Assembly (NCBI GenBank): GCA_963921195.1
Contig: OY992536.1
Span: forward strand, 238,922,023-238,986,022
Length of the DNA stretch: 64,000 nucleotides
DNA from: Pegoplata infirma
Taxonomy: Eukaryota; Arthropoda; Insecta; Diptera; Anthomyiidae
Direction: 5' to 3'
Shown here: positions 10,526 to 20,742 of the stretch, in pieces
How the letters are laid out: the number at the start of each line of letters is the position of its first letter
Numbering within the stretch: position 1 is the first letter of the stretch
Notes under the pieces: generated by a model
Database searches by the model: none
What the model saw: the letters and a program-made list of their open reading frames with translations, nothing else
What the model was told of the DNA's origin: nothing
Translations under genes and position numbers: made by a program

Positions 10526-12022
10526 CTAGAATAATCTTTCTCAAAAATAGAATTTTAAAGGTCGAATAATAAATAATTTTTATTAATTTAAAAATTAAAA
10601 CAGAATTTAAACAAAAGGATAGCACGCCTTCCCTCTTGTATTCATAAGAGGGAATACAACAAAAGCAGTGAACATCTTACTCGCGTAAGAAATCTACTGT
10701 CTGTATGTATAATCTAGCCTGTAATAAAAGCTGTATATATGAAGGTATGTTTGAATTAAATAGTGATGGTTTGGTTATGACTTTTCGTTTGAAATTTAGA
10801 GCTGTATTATGTTGTGTATTTAGTACATATCTCATTATGCCTATTTGCATACGAATATCCCAATAAACCAAACGATACCGTTATGATATCGAAGCAATAT
10901 CACCTAGGTGATATTCATTATCATAAGTGATTATTATAAGTGATACGAAAACGATAGTGTTTTCGTTCTAAAGTGTACCTTTCCTTATGATATCGTTTTC
11001 CAATGAAAAAGTGATATCGTTTTCGCTATCGGTAGAACGATAGTAGAATCGCCTTTGTCCAGTCTAGTATCGAAAATATATTGTTATTCCAGGCGATTAT
11101 GATATCATTGGCGATACTTTTAGTGATATCATTTGCGACTCGTTTAGTGATAATATTTATGATATCAATTATGTTTTTCATATTAAAATTAATAACTGAA
11201 ATTATTAGGAAATCCTAAAAATATTTTTTTTTTTATGTTAAAATTTATAATTGCACTATTTTTTGCAGAAAAATACAAGGTTTTTATTTTAAACACAATT
11301 TTATTTTACATTTACATATATTTTTTACATCAAAATATAAATTTATTTATTTCGAAAAACAAAAAATGTAAAAGCTTTGATATGAAATTGGTTACATTAC
11401 CACGATCTCCATATTCACCACCTCCATAAAGTGAAACTGATACCTTTTTCTCGCCTTCACGTGGACTGGCCAAAATTAGGATTCCCGAAGAGCATTGAAA
11501 TAAGGTCCACGGAAAAATATCTCATGTACAAAATCTTCAAGAATATGATGCATGTATTCCCAATTGCTCTTCAATCAATCAAAGGCATTTTGGAATACCA
11601 ATTCACGTTCATTTAACTTTAATAATATTTGGGTTTCTCCGTTCGGTTGATTTCTTTTTGTTTAAAATGAAAAATAATTTGTGAAAATTTTTGAAGTTTA
11701 TTTCAAATTCAAATATTCCAATTTTTAAATAGCCGGTTTTAGTATCATATAGGTAATAACTTTTACGCTATCATATCGTTCTTGTGTTTATTGGGATAAG
11801 ACTTTATGTTTTGCCACAAACGATTGTCAATTTGCTAAATACTCTTGACAATGGAATTTGACGAATTCCGAAACACGTGTCGAGTAAGTCTTGCAAAATG
11901 ACCAAACCAATCAATTTAAAACAAACAACTTTATAAAATGTTTCTTGAAAATTGTTACTTTGACAATATCATCGTAATGATTAGTAAAAGAAATATGACC
12001 TTGAGCTAGAATAATCTTTCTC
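10526..12022 (-). mobile_element. Insertion related to foldback family X
   Basis: Interrupts the right arm of the 9791-12380 foldback. The arm motif AAAGATAGGGG is present on both sides (about 10515-10525 and 12023-12033), giving a probable target duplication of about 11 bp. The right part includes AATTCCGAAACACGTGTCGA and CTTGCAAAATGACC, which are hallmarks of family X copies at 17911-20607 and 59233-60181. The same sentence CTAGAATAATCTTTCTC stands at both ends in direct orientation. Confidence 0.6.
10858..11796. mobile_element. TIR element with GATATC clusters
   Basis: Starts TCCCAATAAACCAAACGATA and ends in the inverse of TCCCAATAAACACAAGAACG, flanked by TA (10856-10857, 11797-11798). 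The left third is packed with TGATATCGTTTTC, GATATCATT and related words in both orientations (about a dozen GATATC or near-GATATC). Two short frames at 11235-11616 have no recognisable domain and are probably spurious. Nested inside the X-related insertion. Confidence 0.75.
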
Positions 12023-12380
12023 AAAGATAGGGGGTAGGTGTATTCAGAGAAAATGTTTGGACTAAAAAACTATTGTGGGTCGGTCATACATTTAATTGCT
12101 TTAAGGGCACTTTTAGGGCAGTTAGAGCGGTTGGACCAAATTTTAAAAAATGTCATTTTGTGTGGGAGCCCCCTTAGAAATTAGAGATAGGGTATTAGTT
12201 TGTTCCGAAGAAATGTTTAGACGTTAAAATTAATGGGGGTCAGTCGTGGAAATGACCCCTCTATGACGCACCATTGGAGCAGTAGAAATGGCTTTAAGAT
12301 TGGAAAATTACAATAAAATTTTTTCAAAAAATTTAAAAAAATTGTAATAACGTTATCCCACGAAAAAATTTGTGGAATCG

Positions 12381-14324
12381 ATATAAGTTTTACACAAAAA
12401 AAAATCAAAAAAATCAAAGATGAGATTTAAACTAAAAACTTAAAAATCGCATACTAGAACACTTTTAAGAATTTTTATTTTTATTTTTTTAAGAAGTACG
12501 TAAAAAAACAAAAATGTGCAATTTGGACCATTATTGAAGAATTAAAGAGTAAAAGAAGTTTGAGTAAGAGAAAAAACTACAAATTTTTAAAAAATCTATA
12601 TCTTTTGAACCACTTGATTAAGCAATACAATCCGATTTTTGAAATTCATTGAAATTTTCTACTGTAATAACACTTTTTTATTCTTCAAGTTCAAATGTAT
12701 TTAGATGAAAAGTATTTTTCATATTGTGTTTAGCTAACATGTTTTAAATTAATGCCAAAAATGCCTGCATTTTCAACACCCTTTTGAAATCTCTATTGTA
12801 AAATTTTTTTTGTTTTAAAATTTGGAAAAACCAAAAAAAATATTACACTGAAACATGATTAATGAAAAAATGTTATTACAGTAGAAAATTCAATAAATTT
12901 AAAAAAAGGGGCTCGTATTCTTTAATCAAGTGGTATGACACACGCTAGATGCCTGGGGAAGTTGTAATAACTTGGCTGATTTTCAACCGATTTTAGTTTT
13001 TAGTACATTATTTTAAAGGTATTTTACTCCACGTCATAATTCTGCAATCACTTGAATTAAAACTTAACTTAAAATACCAAAAAAATTGCGAAAACAGAAA
13101 AAAATTCATATTTTTCCTTGTAATCTGTTTTTTAAACTTCAAGGATTATGCTAAACGCCTTACCCATTTCCGATCGTCCTAAATTTTTGTGAGACGTATT
13201 TTGACCTCGAAATGAAGATATCAAGGGTAAGTTAGGGTCAATATCTACCAATTTATTTTTTTGAAGCACCATATAAAATAAATCAGAGCCAAAAAACTAA
13301 AGGTGCCATTTTAAAAATTAACCCATTTTGATCCTCTGTTCGATTTTTCGAACAGTAGAGAACTCCTTTTTCAAAAAAATATTTATGTATGAAAGAGCTG
13401 GAATTTCGGGTAAATGTGGTTACGAATATTAAGTCTCATCTTTCTGCAATTAAAAAAAAATATACCCGCTTGACCACCGCAATTTATATGTCCATTAAAT
13501 ACAATGCAAATCAGCACAGAAATTGTTTCAAGCAAAAACGAAAATTTAGCATTTTTCGATTTTCGGCTATTAATTTTTTTAACTGATTTAAAATTTTTCT
13601 AGATTTAATTTATTATCAAATTCCAATAATTTGAATTATTTTGAAACTATTTACTTTGAAAACAATGAACTAAATTAATAAAATAGCAAGTAAATCCAAA
13701 TATTAAAATTGCATAAAAAGTTGGAATGCAGGCTTTTCTGGGAAAACGGCACATTGAAAATTTTTTTTGACAGGATTTTTGAGATCAGCGGGTGCTAATT
13801 ACCTTAAAAAATTACCTTTTTCCAAAAAAGAAAAATAAAATTGAATCTTGGTCCAAAATGGGTTAAAAAAAAAAATAGAAAGAATTGAGATCACATCTCG
13901 AATTATGGCTTAAAAGTTGCGTAATTTAGAGTGGAATTTTTATAGTTTTTTACAAAAAAATCTAAGGTTTCGGACTTTTTCAAAAAGCCGGTTTTAATTT
14001 TTAAAAGTTAAAAAATAAGTGATAATTACTTCGAATAATTTTTTCATATTTTTTTTTCTAAAACTACATTTAAATACCAACAAAACGTTGTCCAACCTTT
14101 TTTAAAATATCTATATTTTTTAATGGTCAAAATTAATTAAAAATTTCAATTTTTTAATTTTTTTGAGAAAATCGCCATTTTGAAAAATTGATTACTCAAC
14201 ACCATCTTGAAATAAAAAGCTGAAAATTGGTTTCCAAGTTGCATTTAATAAGTACTAAAACAAAATAAATCTAAATCCAAAAATAAAATAAATCGAAAGG
14301 GGTCGGGTCTAAAAGTGAGTGATT
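12381..14324. other. A+T-rich spacer with repeat traces
   Basis: 12515-12620 matches a segment at 20170-20260 (words such as TTGGACCATTATTGAAGAA and ATCTTTTGAAC), so it is an INE-1-related piece. The rest, including 12900-14320, is low-complexity with no credible frame or structural RNA that I can see. Confidence 0.5.
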
Positions 14325-15440
14325 TGGCTTGGAATGCCATATATATATTCATGATCCTCGATCGATTTTAAGACGATCTAGCGATTACCGTCCGTCTCTC
14401 TGTCCGTCTGCTTAAAACACGCTTTCCTTTGAAAGACTTCACTTAAGCTACTGAAGTTTGGCACATATGAGGCATTCCACACCAAATATCCAGCAAAAAA
14501 AAAACACGTGTACCGTAAACTTCTGAATAGGTTGTATGGATAGCCCTATATGGAACTTAGAAAATTGCGTTTTTAGTTTTTTAATTTTTCAAAAACTGGG
14601 CTTAGGAGGCGTGGTCAAATATTGGAAAAATGGTCAAATTTGTGGCGAGTTACCTTGATTAAATATTTATCACATTAAAACGGAATGCACCACAATCTCA
14701 AAAATTTACATTCTTATATAGTTTTGTATGGGCTATCGATTAAATTTTTTTTTTTTTTAATTTTCAGAACCCGTTCTGAATTTTTCCATTTTTTAAAAAT
14801 GTTAATTTATTAAAAAACATGCCACTTTTTTTTTCTTTATTAATTTTTTTTTTTTTAAGTTTAGATGTTTGTCCATCCACACAAAAAAATTCAGAAACAT
14901 TTTCTTCGTTTTTTTCGAGAAAATCGCATTTGAACTTTAAATTTCATAACAATTTTGTAATTTGCTTTTATTTTTTTTTTTAACGTTGCGAATTAGTAAT
15001 ATTTATGCAATTAATAATACTCATTTGCAACGTTAAATCAAGAAAATACAAGCAAAATATATATTTCTCATTCCCCTGTTCTGATTGGTATTGAATTTTA
15101 GCAAAATCGATTTAGTTCAAAAGTTACTAGCAAAACGGTGAATTTCAGATTAGTTTCGCATTAAATTCACGTGTTGAAAAACCGTTAAATAATTTTTTAA
15201 AACATTAGTAAGTCACAAAAATATTTTAAATTTTTTTTATTTTTTATGTCACTCAAAAATATTTTTATACTAAAAAAAAGTTACACTCAAAAAACATGTA
15301 CACTCAAAAAAATTTTATTTTTTTTTTCAAGAATTACTATAAAAAAGTTTTCTAGACAAAATAAAACATTTCTAAACAAAATTGTTATTTTTTCACGTTA
15401 AAAATTTGTTGTCCCTTAAAAAGGGCATTGTATGATGGTA
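14325..15440 (-). mobile_element. INE-1/mini-me-like element, minus orientation
   Basis: Read on the minus strand it follows the order of the better copy at 31486-32210: a region ending near GGGCATTGT (15430), then ATTCACCGTTTTGC and GTTCAAAAG-type words, then a GTCY run (14385-14405) and the GATCGATTTTAAGACGATCT core (14357-14380). The family resembles Drosophila INE-1/DINE-1 and mini-me, helentron-derived non-coding elements. The copy is split by a foldback element at about 14462-15066. Confidence 0.7.
14462..15066 (+). mobile_element. Foldback family Y, left arm and loop
   Basis: Begins CACATATGAGGCATTCCAC and continues through GGCTTAGGAGGCGTGGTCAA to the central palindrome containing AATATTTATGCAATTAATAA. 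The complete palindrome of this family is at 47142-48214. Here the right arm is lost after the loop, and INE-1-like sequence resumes directly (TTCTCATTCCCCTGTTCTGA). Confidence 0.75.
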
Positions 15441-16319
15441 TTAATATTATAATTTTATATTAATTAAAAAAAAAATCCACCGATTTGATATGGATTTATT
15501 TAAAAAGTTAGAAATATCTTTGAAAATAAATGTAAAATGTTGTGGATAAAAATCTCTGTTAACAAGTGTAACCGCAAATTTCAGGTATCCTTTCAAAATT
15601 TAATTGGTTTTGTTTAAATGTTGTTAAATTTGGTTAAATTTTCTACACAAAAAGATCTTACCAGCAAACACGTCCCCTATTTTTCGGCAGGCACTTTTGT
15701 TGGTGATTAAATGATTGGTCTTAAGCGACTGTAATTTTCTCACTACCCGAGGGCTTGAAAGTTTGTAATAATCATTTTACATCGGCTCGAAATTTAATGT
15801 GGGAGTAGTTATTATTGCTAGAAAAGTTTTAAATTGTAACACATTAGTTTTTTATCACCGTTCGAGTTAAAGAATCAATTTAGAGTGCCCAACTAATAAT
15901 TTTTCTTTAAGTGTAACATATTTATAAACATATTTTATTCTTAGAACAAACATTTAACAATAACACTTAAATATGTTTTTACATAAAATATTTTCTTTAA
16001 GTCCTAAATTTTGTTTTAACATGTTTTTGTATGTGTTAAGTAATATGTATTGTATATAAGACTGGTTATGGGGGATTTATATTTGTGTATTTGTGTGTGT
16101 TAAATGTATGAATGTATAACATCTTTAAGCAGTTATACAAATATTTTATTTTGTTTGTTTAGAGTCTTGTATACAAGAGAGAATTCGACCAAAAGAAGGA
16201 AAAAATACAAAAAGTAAAGCACTTGTAATAAAAAATCTGCTCAAAGCAATTCTATAATAGCTGGCTTGTACTTATGTATGAATATTAGAGTGGACTGTAA
16301 TAGCTAATTTTTTTCCAAT
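15441..16319. other. A+T-rich spacer, no gene seen
   Basis: Contains a modestly complex segment at 15660-15900 (CCAGCAAACACGTCCCC, ACTACCCGAGGGCTTGAAAG) with no partner elsewhere in the window and no open frame. No promoter, RNA gene or element is recognisable. Confidence 0.5.
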
Positions 16320-16764
16320 TTCCAAAAATGCTTTTTGCAGAATGTTTTTCCCCGAGGGATCCTACATTCGCAATTTCAAGTTTCTTGTGCCAATATACCA
16401 GAAAAAATAAGACAGTTCGAAAGTACACTATTTTACCCCCTTTTTAGTCATCTTAAAATCGAAATTTCCAAATTGTACTTTTTCCAAAATGTTTTTTTCG
16501 GCTGGGAGGATTCTACATTTAAAATCTCATGTTTTTAGGATTCATATATCAGGAAATTAAGAAAATACTAAAAGTATTTTTTTTTTCCACCCTTAGGAAC
16601 TTCCAAAAAAAACTTTTTCCAGATTTTTTTGACAGAAGGATTTTACATTCCAAATTCCATATTAATGGGACCATTATTTCCAAAAAGTACTTTTTACTTT
16701 TTTTTCCTCTGGAGGATTCCACATATCGAATTTTAAGTTGCTAGGACCATTATTTCAGAATATA
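16320..16764. repeat. Degenerate ~120-bp tandem repeats
   Basis: Three to four decayed units, each with a G-rich lead (CCGAGGGATCCTACATT; GGGAGGATTCTACATT; GACAGAAGGATTTTACATT; CTGGAGGATTCCACAT), followed by a CAAATTTC-like segment and GGACCATTATTTC-like text. Two short plus-strand frames run across it but vary with the repeat and look accidental. Confidence 0.6.
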
Positions 16765-16869
16765 TGGGGGGTTCTTCGTCAACCGGGCCACCGCTCTCTC
16801 CAAAATTGGCATAGGTTTAAAATAAAAAAAAAAAAAATCGAAATTACTTAAAAATATTTACTTTTCAAT

Positions 16870-17260
16870 GCCGGTAGGCGGTTTTCCAATATGGTGCCCA
16901 ATTTTTTAAAAACATTACGGATTCGCTTTACACTCTTTACACACCGGTTTTTTGTGGTCGCTTAAGAAGAATCTTAAGTTAGAATTTTAAAATTCAAAAT
17001 GGCGGATTCAACATGGCGACCAATATTATTGAAAAATAAGCCGATTTGTTAGAAACTTTTTATGCTACGAGTTTTTGGGGTCGCTAAATAAGAATCTTAG
17101 GTTAGATTTTCGTATGGCAGATTCCAATTTAGCAACCAAACAAAAAGAACTTTAAGTGAATCTGTTATTCAAAAAAAAAAAAAAAAAAAATTGGCCATGT
17201 TGGATCCGCCATTTTGAATTTTGAAAGTACAAATGCAGATTTTTCTTTAGCGATCCGTAG
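16870..17260. repeat. CCGCCATTTTG / CAAAATGGCGG repeat block
   Basis: Contains three spaced, inverted-or-direct occurrences of a segment reading AAAATGGCGGATTCAACATG or its inverse, separated by about 100-150 bases that include TCTTAGGTTAGA-like text. Similar GCCAT-type blocks occur at 39770-41045, so this is a dispersed family. Confidence 0.6.
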
Positions 17261-17269
17261 AACCCGTGT

Positions 17270-17873
17270 ACACACAAAAAATTATTGGCTAAAAATTTTC
17301 AATTAAATCTATTGATCAACAAAATTTAAATGAGGCAATCAATGTTTTGATTAAAGTTTTTGTTATTTTCTTTAACTCTCGAATTACAAATTTTCAACAT
17401 ACCAGACTTTTTTCGCTTTGATTTATTTGAATATATTAATTCAAAAATATACAAAATAGTCGAGTTTTACACGCAGAAAAGAGATATGATTGTGGCAATC
17501 ATAATTTTAGAGCGTTATACTATGATTGAAAATTGTATCATAACTTGTTTGTAGCAACCAAAACATTTTTGCAGCAATCGTGTTATGATCCTAAATATAT
17601 TTTGGAATTCAAAAAAGATGTATTTTTTGATAATTTTGTCATAAGCTTAGAATGCATTTGTTAAATCAATCATTAATTTGGTTGACTATAAATAAAAAAT
17701 TGATAAAATTTTTGATCAAAATCGAAAAAATGTTTGATTGAAAAAATTTTCAATCAATCACCTACAATTTGGTGATTGGTATAACCATATTTTTATTTGG
17801 AGGAATTTCAATCAAAAAATTTATTAAATCCGAATTTTTGTTGATATAAATTCGTTTCAAATTTGTTCTGTGT
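17270..17873. mobile_element. ACACAGAA-type MITE
   Basis: Left end ACACACAAAAAATTATTGGC; the right end is the inverse of ACACAGAACAAATTTG. The interior is made of repeated ATTGATTGA/CAATCAATC-like words. No clean target duplication could be fixed. Related ends occur at 38656, 41189 and 55018. Confidence 0.6.
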
Positions 17874-18108
17874 ATGAAGAGTTTTAAGCGAATCTGTAAT
17901 ATTTTTAATAAATTTGGGATGTTTGTTCTGGCTCGAGGTCATTATTTTCTTTTATAATTAAAACCATGATATAATCACAGCATAATTTTCAAGAAAATTA
18001 TTTTTTTTTTTTTTTTTAAATTTATTTATGTTGGTCCTTTTTGCAAGACTTAATCGATACGTGTTTCGGAATTTGTCAAATTCCATTGTCAAGATTTACG
18101 ATTTACTA

Positions 18109-18713
18109 CACTCAAAAAAATAAAACTGTAAAGTTAGCAAAAAATTTAGTTAAATTTAACTAAAAAAACACCTGATTTTGAACCTACTAAATTTCTAGTT
18201 AATTTAACAAAAAATATTTAGTTAACTTTTCGTAGAATGAATGTAGCAAAAAAAACCGTAATTTTAACTAAAAATTCAGCTGAAAATTTCGTAACATTTT
18301 TTATTAGTTGAATTCAGCTAAACTTTTTGTAAAAAATTTTAAGTTTGGTAAATGTTGGTTTTAAACACTAACACTTCACTTATTTTTTCTTTTTTTTCAC
18401 AGCATTAAGTTCAGCTTATGTAGGACTTATGAGATTTGCATAGGAGGCTACACTAGAAATGTTTAAAATTTTTCACTTGACAAAAATGTTACAAAAAATC
18501 AGCAAATTTATTAGTAAAAATTCGTAAACTCAGTTTTAAAGTCAACAAAAAAAATTAATTCAAAATTTGTACAAAACTAGTATTTTCGTAAATTGAACTT
18601 AACTAGAAAAAGTAGTTAAAACGCTGATTTTAACTAAAAATTTGCTAAAAAGCCAGTAAACTCGAGTTAACAAAAAAAAATTTGTTAACTCTACAGTTTT
18701 ATTTTTTTGAGTG
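18109..18713. mobile_element. CACTCAAAAAAATAAAACTG MITE
   Basis: Starts CACTCAAAAAAATAAAACTG and ends in the exact inverse, flanked by TA (18107-18108, 18714-18715). The unoccupied site is visible in another family X copy at 59371-59390 (TTTACTACAAAGTAGC). The interior is built of GTTAGCAAA and TTAGTTAAA-like repeats. Ends and TA duplication suggest a Tc1/mariner-type non-autonomous element. Confidence 0.88.
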
Positions 18714-18881
18714 TACAAAGTAGCAAACGAGTCAATGACAAATCGTTTGTCCAAACACTAAAATATTAATACATATTCGCATCTATTCACAATGAGAATT
18801 AGAAAGACGAAGAAATTGTACCATACTAATAAGGCAACGATTGTCAATAACCAACAAAAATATTAAAACAGGATTACATAT

Positions 18882-19811
18882 CGTGAACCTATATTCAAAA
18901 TATGCCAACTCAAATTTGACGGAAATGAGTTTCCGATGGCAAATAGCTCCCCTGTGTAATACCTATCTGCCATAAAAATTTCAGAGCAAAAAAATAATTT
19001 GTTGTCGTTTTACATCCATTTTTGTTATTCTGCTAACTCAAAGTACATATTTTTTTGGTGAAAATAAATGCCAACTCCCATTGTAAATTTCCAAAAATTT
19101 TTCAAAAAATTTAAAAAAAAAAATTAGACCACATATCTTATTGCATTTGCCATGCTAAACACGAATCTTGTAAAGATTTTGATATCTAATGACTGGTTCT
19201 CGAGATATTGCCATTTTAAAAATATCGGTAAATAGTGCTTGCAAAAATAAAAACTGCTTATATTTATGTAACTTTCAAACTATTTATCAGATTGAAACAT
19301 TATGAATGGGGCAAATAAATCCAATGATATAAGCTTTCAAAATAGCTGGTTTGGAGTGACCCTATTGCAATACAGCATGAGTTACAGAGTGCCAAAGTTG
19401 ACCACCATGAGATTAAAATGCTTTCGGAGCTAGTAACTTTTAAAAAAATGGAAAGATTTTTAATTTTTTGTTCAGTTTTTTCAATTACCGTACTAAGGAT
19501 AACAAAAACCAAAAAAAAAAAAATTTTTTAAAATTTTTCCAAAAAAAATTTATTTTTATTTTCCGACAAAATATGCCAACTCTAAAAAAATATTTGTTTT
19601 TTGATATAGTAATAAATGCCATCTCTGAAAAATACGCAAACAAGTGCAAAATATGAAAATTTTTGCATAGGTAAAAATTGTTTAGAATATTAAAACCATC
19701 TTATGGAAGGTACATTGTTTATTTTTGCAATAATATGCGAAATAACTAGTTTTTTAGCTCTCCTGAACAGTAAGCTTTTTCGAGTTGGCATTTATTGAAT
19801 ATAGTTCGACG
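18882..19811. mobile_element. TIR element with ATAT duplication
   Basis: Left end CGTGAACCTATATTCAAAAT; right end the inverse of CGTCGAACTATATTCAAT. Both inner ends continue with ATGCCAACTC. Flanked by ATAT (18878-18881 and 19812-19815); the empty site TACATATGATAG is seen at 59541-59552. ATGCCAACT words recur inside (about 19070, 19574). The duplication could be read as ATAT or a palindromic subset. Confidence 0.8.
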
Positions 19812-19950
19812 ATATGATAGTCCATTGGACTACAACAATATGTTATTTCTGTTGTTGTGAGTGTAATAATCCATATTTGGGTTATTCATCACAAACACGT
19901 GTCGAGTAAGACTTGCAAAAATGATCAACATAAATAAATTAAAAACAAAA

Positions 19951-20491
19951 CAAGTGAGAGTGTTAAATTCGGCTGTGCCGAATCTTTTATACCCTCCAAA
20001 ATGTAAAAAAAACATAAAAAAATTTCAGGGGCGTCTTTTTTTGGTGGGGGGGGGTTGTGTTGGTTTGGGGGTTTGGTGGGAGACATTGGGGGACACCTTC
20101 TCCTTGCGATATATGTTATCAAATGGATTTATTATGATTCTTCCAATTATTTAATCCAATTAATCATTAAAAAAAAAATTTGAAATTTGGACCATTATTG
20201 AAGAAGTTATGATTAATAGAAGTTTGAGTAAAGGATCGAACTACCAATTTTTAAAAATTCGATATCTTTTGAACGGGTCATCCAAAAAATCTGAAAATTT
20301 ACCACGAAGGAGTTTTCGAAGGGTACTAAAAACTGTAAACAAATTGGGAAAATCTAAAAAAAAAGTTTTTCAAAGTGTCCGATTTCACATGGAATGCCCC
20401 ATATACTTTATGGGGTCCTAGACCGATATTTCGATGCGTTACACACGGAATGACAAAATGAGTATACCCCCATACTGTGGTTGGAGGGTAT
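19951..20491 (+). mobile_element. INE-1-like element without target duplication
   Basis: Begins CAAGTGAGAGTGTTAAATTC, then a small palindrome ATTCGGCTGTGCCGAAT followed by CTTTTATACCCTCC, and ends with GGTTGGAGGGTAT. It sits in an A run of a family X arm; in the empty arm (60075-60100) the same place reads AAAACAAAAAAATAATTTTC. The insertion therefore left no obvious duplication, as expected for helitron/helentron-derived elements. It contains a G-rich stretch at 20043-20080. The GTCY run is absent. Confidence 0.82.
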
Positions 20492-20742
20492 AAAAAAAAT
20501 AATTTTCTTGAAAATTATGCTATGAGAATATCATGGTTTTAATTAGTAAAGAAAATAGTGACCTCGAGCCAGAATAAACATCCTCAAAATATAATATTTT
20601 AAAGAGCGAAAAATACAATTTTTATGTTTTAATACAAATTTATCAGAATTTATTTCGAATTTTTTTAAACAACTTTTAAACCCTTACCAATTTTGGAGAG
20701 AGTAGTGTCCAGGTTGACGAAGAACCCCTCATATATTAAAAC

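Larger units (their letters stand above)
9791..12380. mobile_element. Large foldback element with ~400-bp arms
   Basis: The left arm from 9791 (CGATTCCACAAATTTTTT) matches the right arm ending at 12380 (AAATTTGTGGAATCG) in inverted orientation. The correspondence runs through landmarks such as AGAGGGGTCATTTCCA (left, about 9921) and GGAAATGACCCCTCT (right, about 12247). A second pair of inner arms sits at 10150-10225 and 10447-10525. The right arm is interrupted at 10526-12022. A diverged piece of the same family occurs at about 45395-45620. No coding capacity; it resembles foldback-type elements. Confidence 0.75.
17911..20607. mobile_element. Foldback family X, three times invaded
   Basis: The left arm reads GGATGTTTGTTCTGGCTCGA and continues to AAGACTTAATCGATACGTGT and TTTCGGAATTTGTCAAATTC. 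The right arm (about 19890-19950 and 20492-20607) is the inverse, ending GAGCCAGAATAAACATCCTC. Comparison with copies at 59233-59630 and 59705-60181 shows three insertions within it, at 18109, 18882 and 19951, each with its empty site preserved in those copies. Confidence 0.8.
16765..20742. mobile_element. Outer foldback of a four-layer nest
   Basis: The left end (GGGGTTCTTCGTCAACCGGG, then CTCTCTCCAAAATTGGCA) is matched by an inverted right end at 20683-20735 (CCAATTTTGGAGAGAG ... GGTTGACGAAGAACCCC). It encloses an ACACAGAA MITE (17270-17873) and a family X copy (17911-20607), which itself has been hit three times. The distance between the ends is therefore mostly younger insertions. Confidence 0.7.

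Noticed and set aside
16320..16764. Two adjacent small protein genes (67 and 71 codons)
   Set aside because: They lie in decayed ~120-bp tandem repeats and change frame between units.
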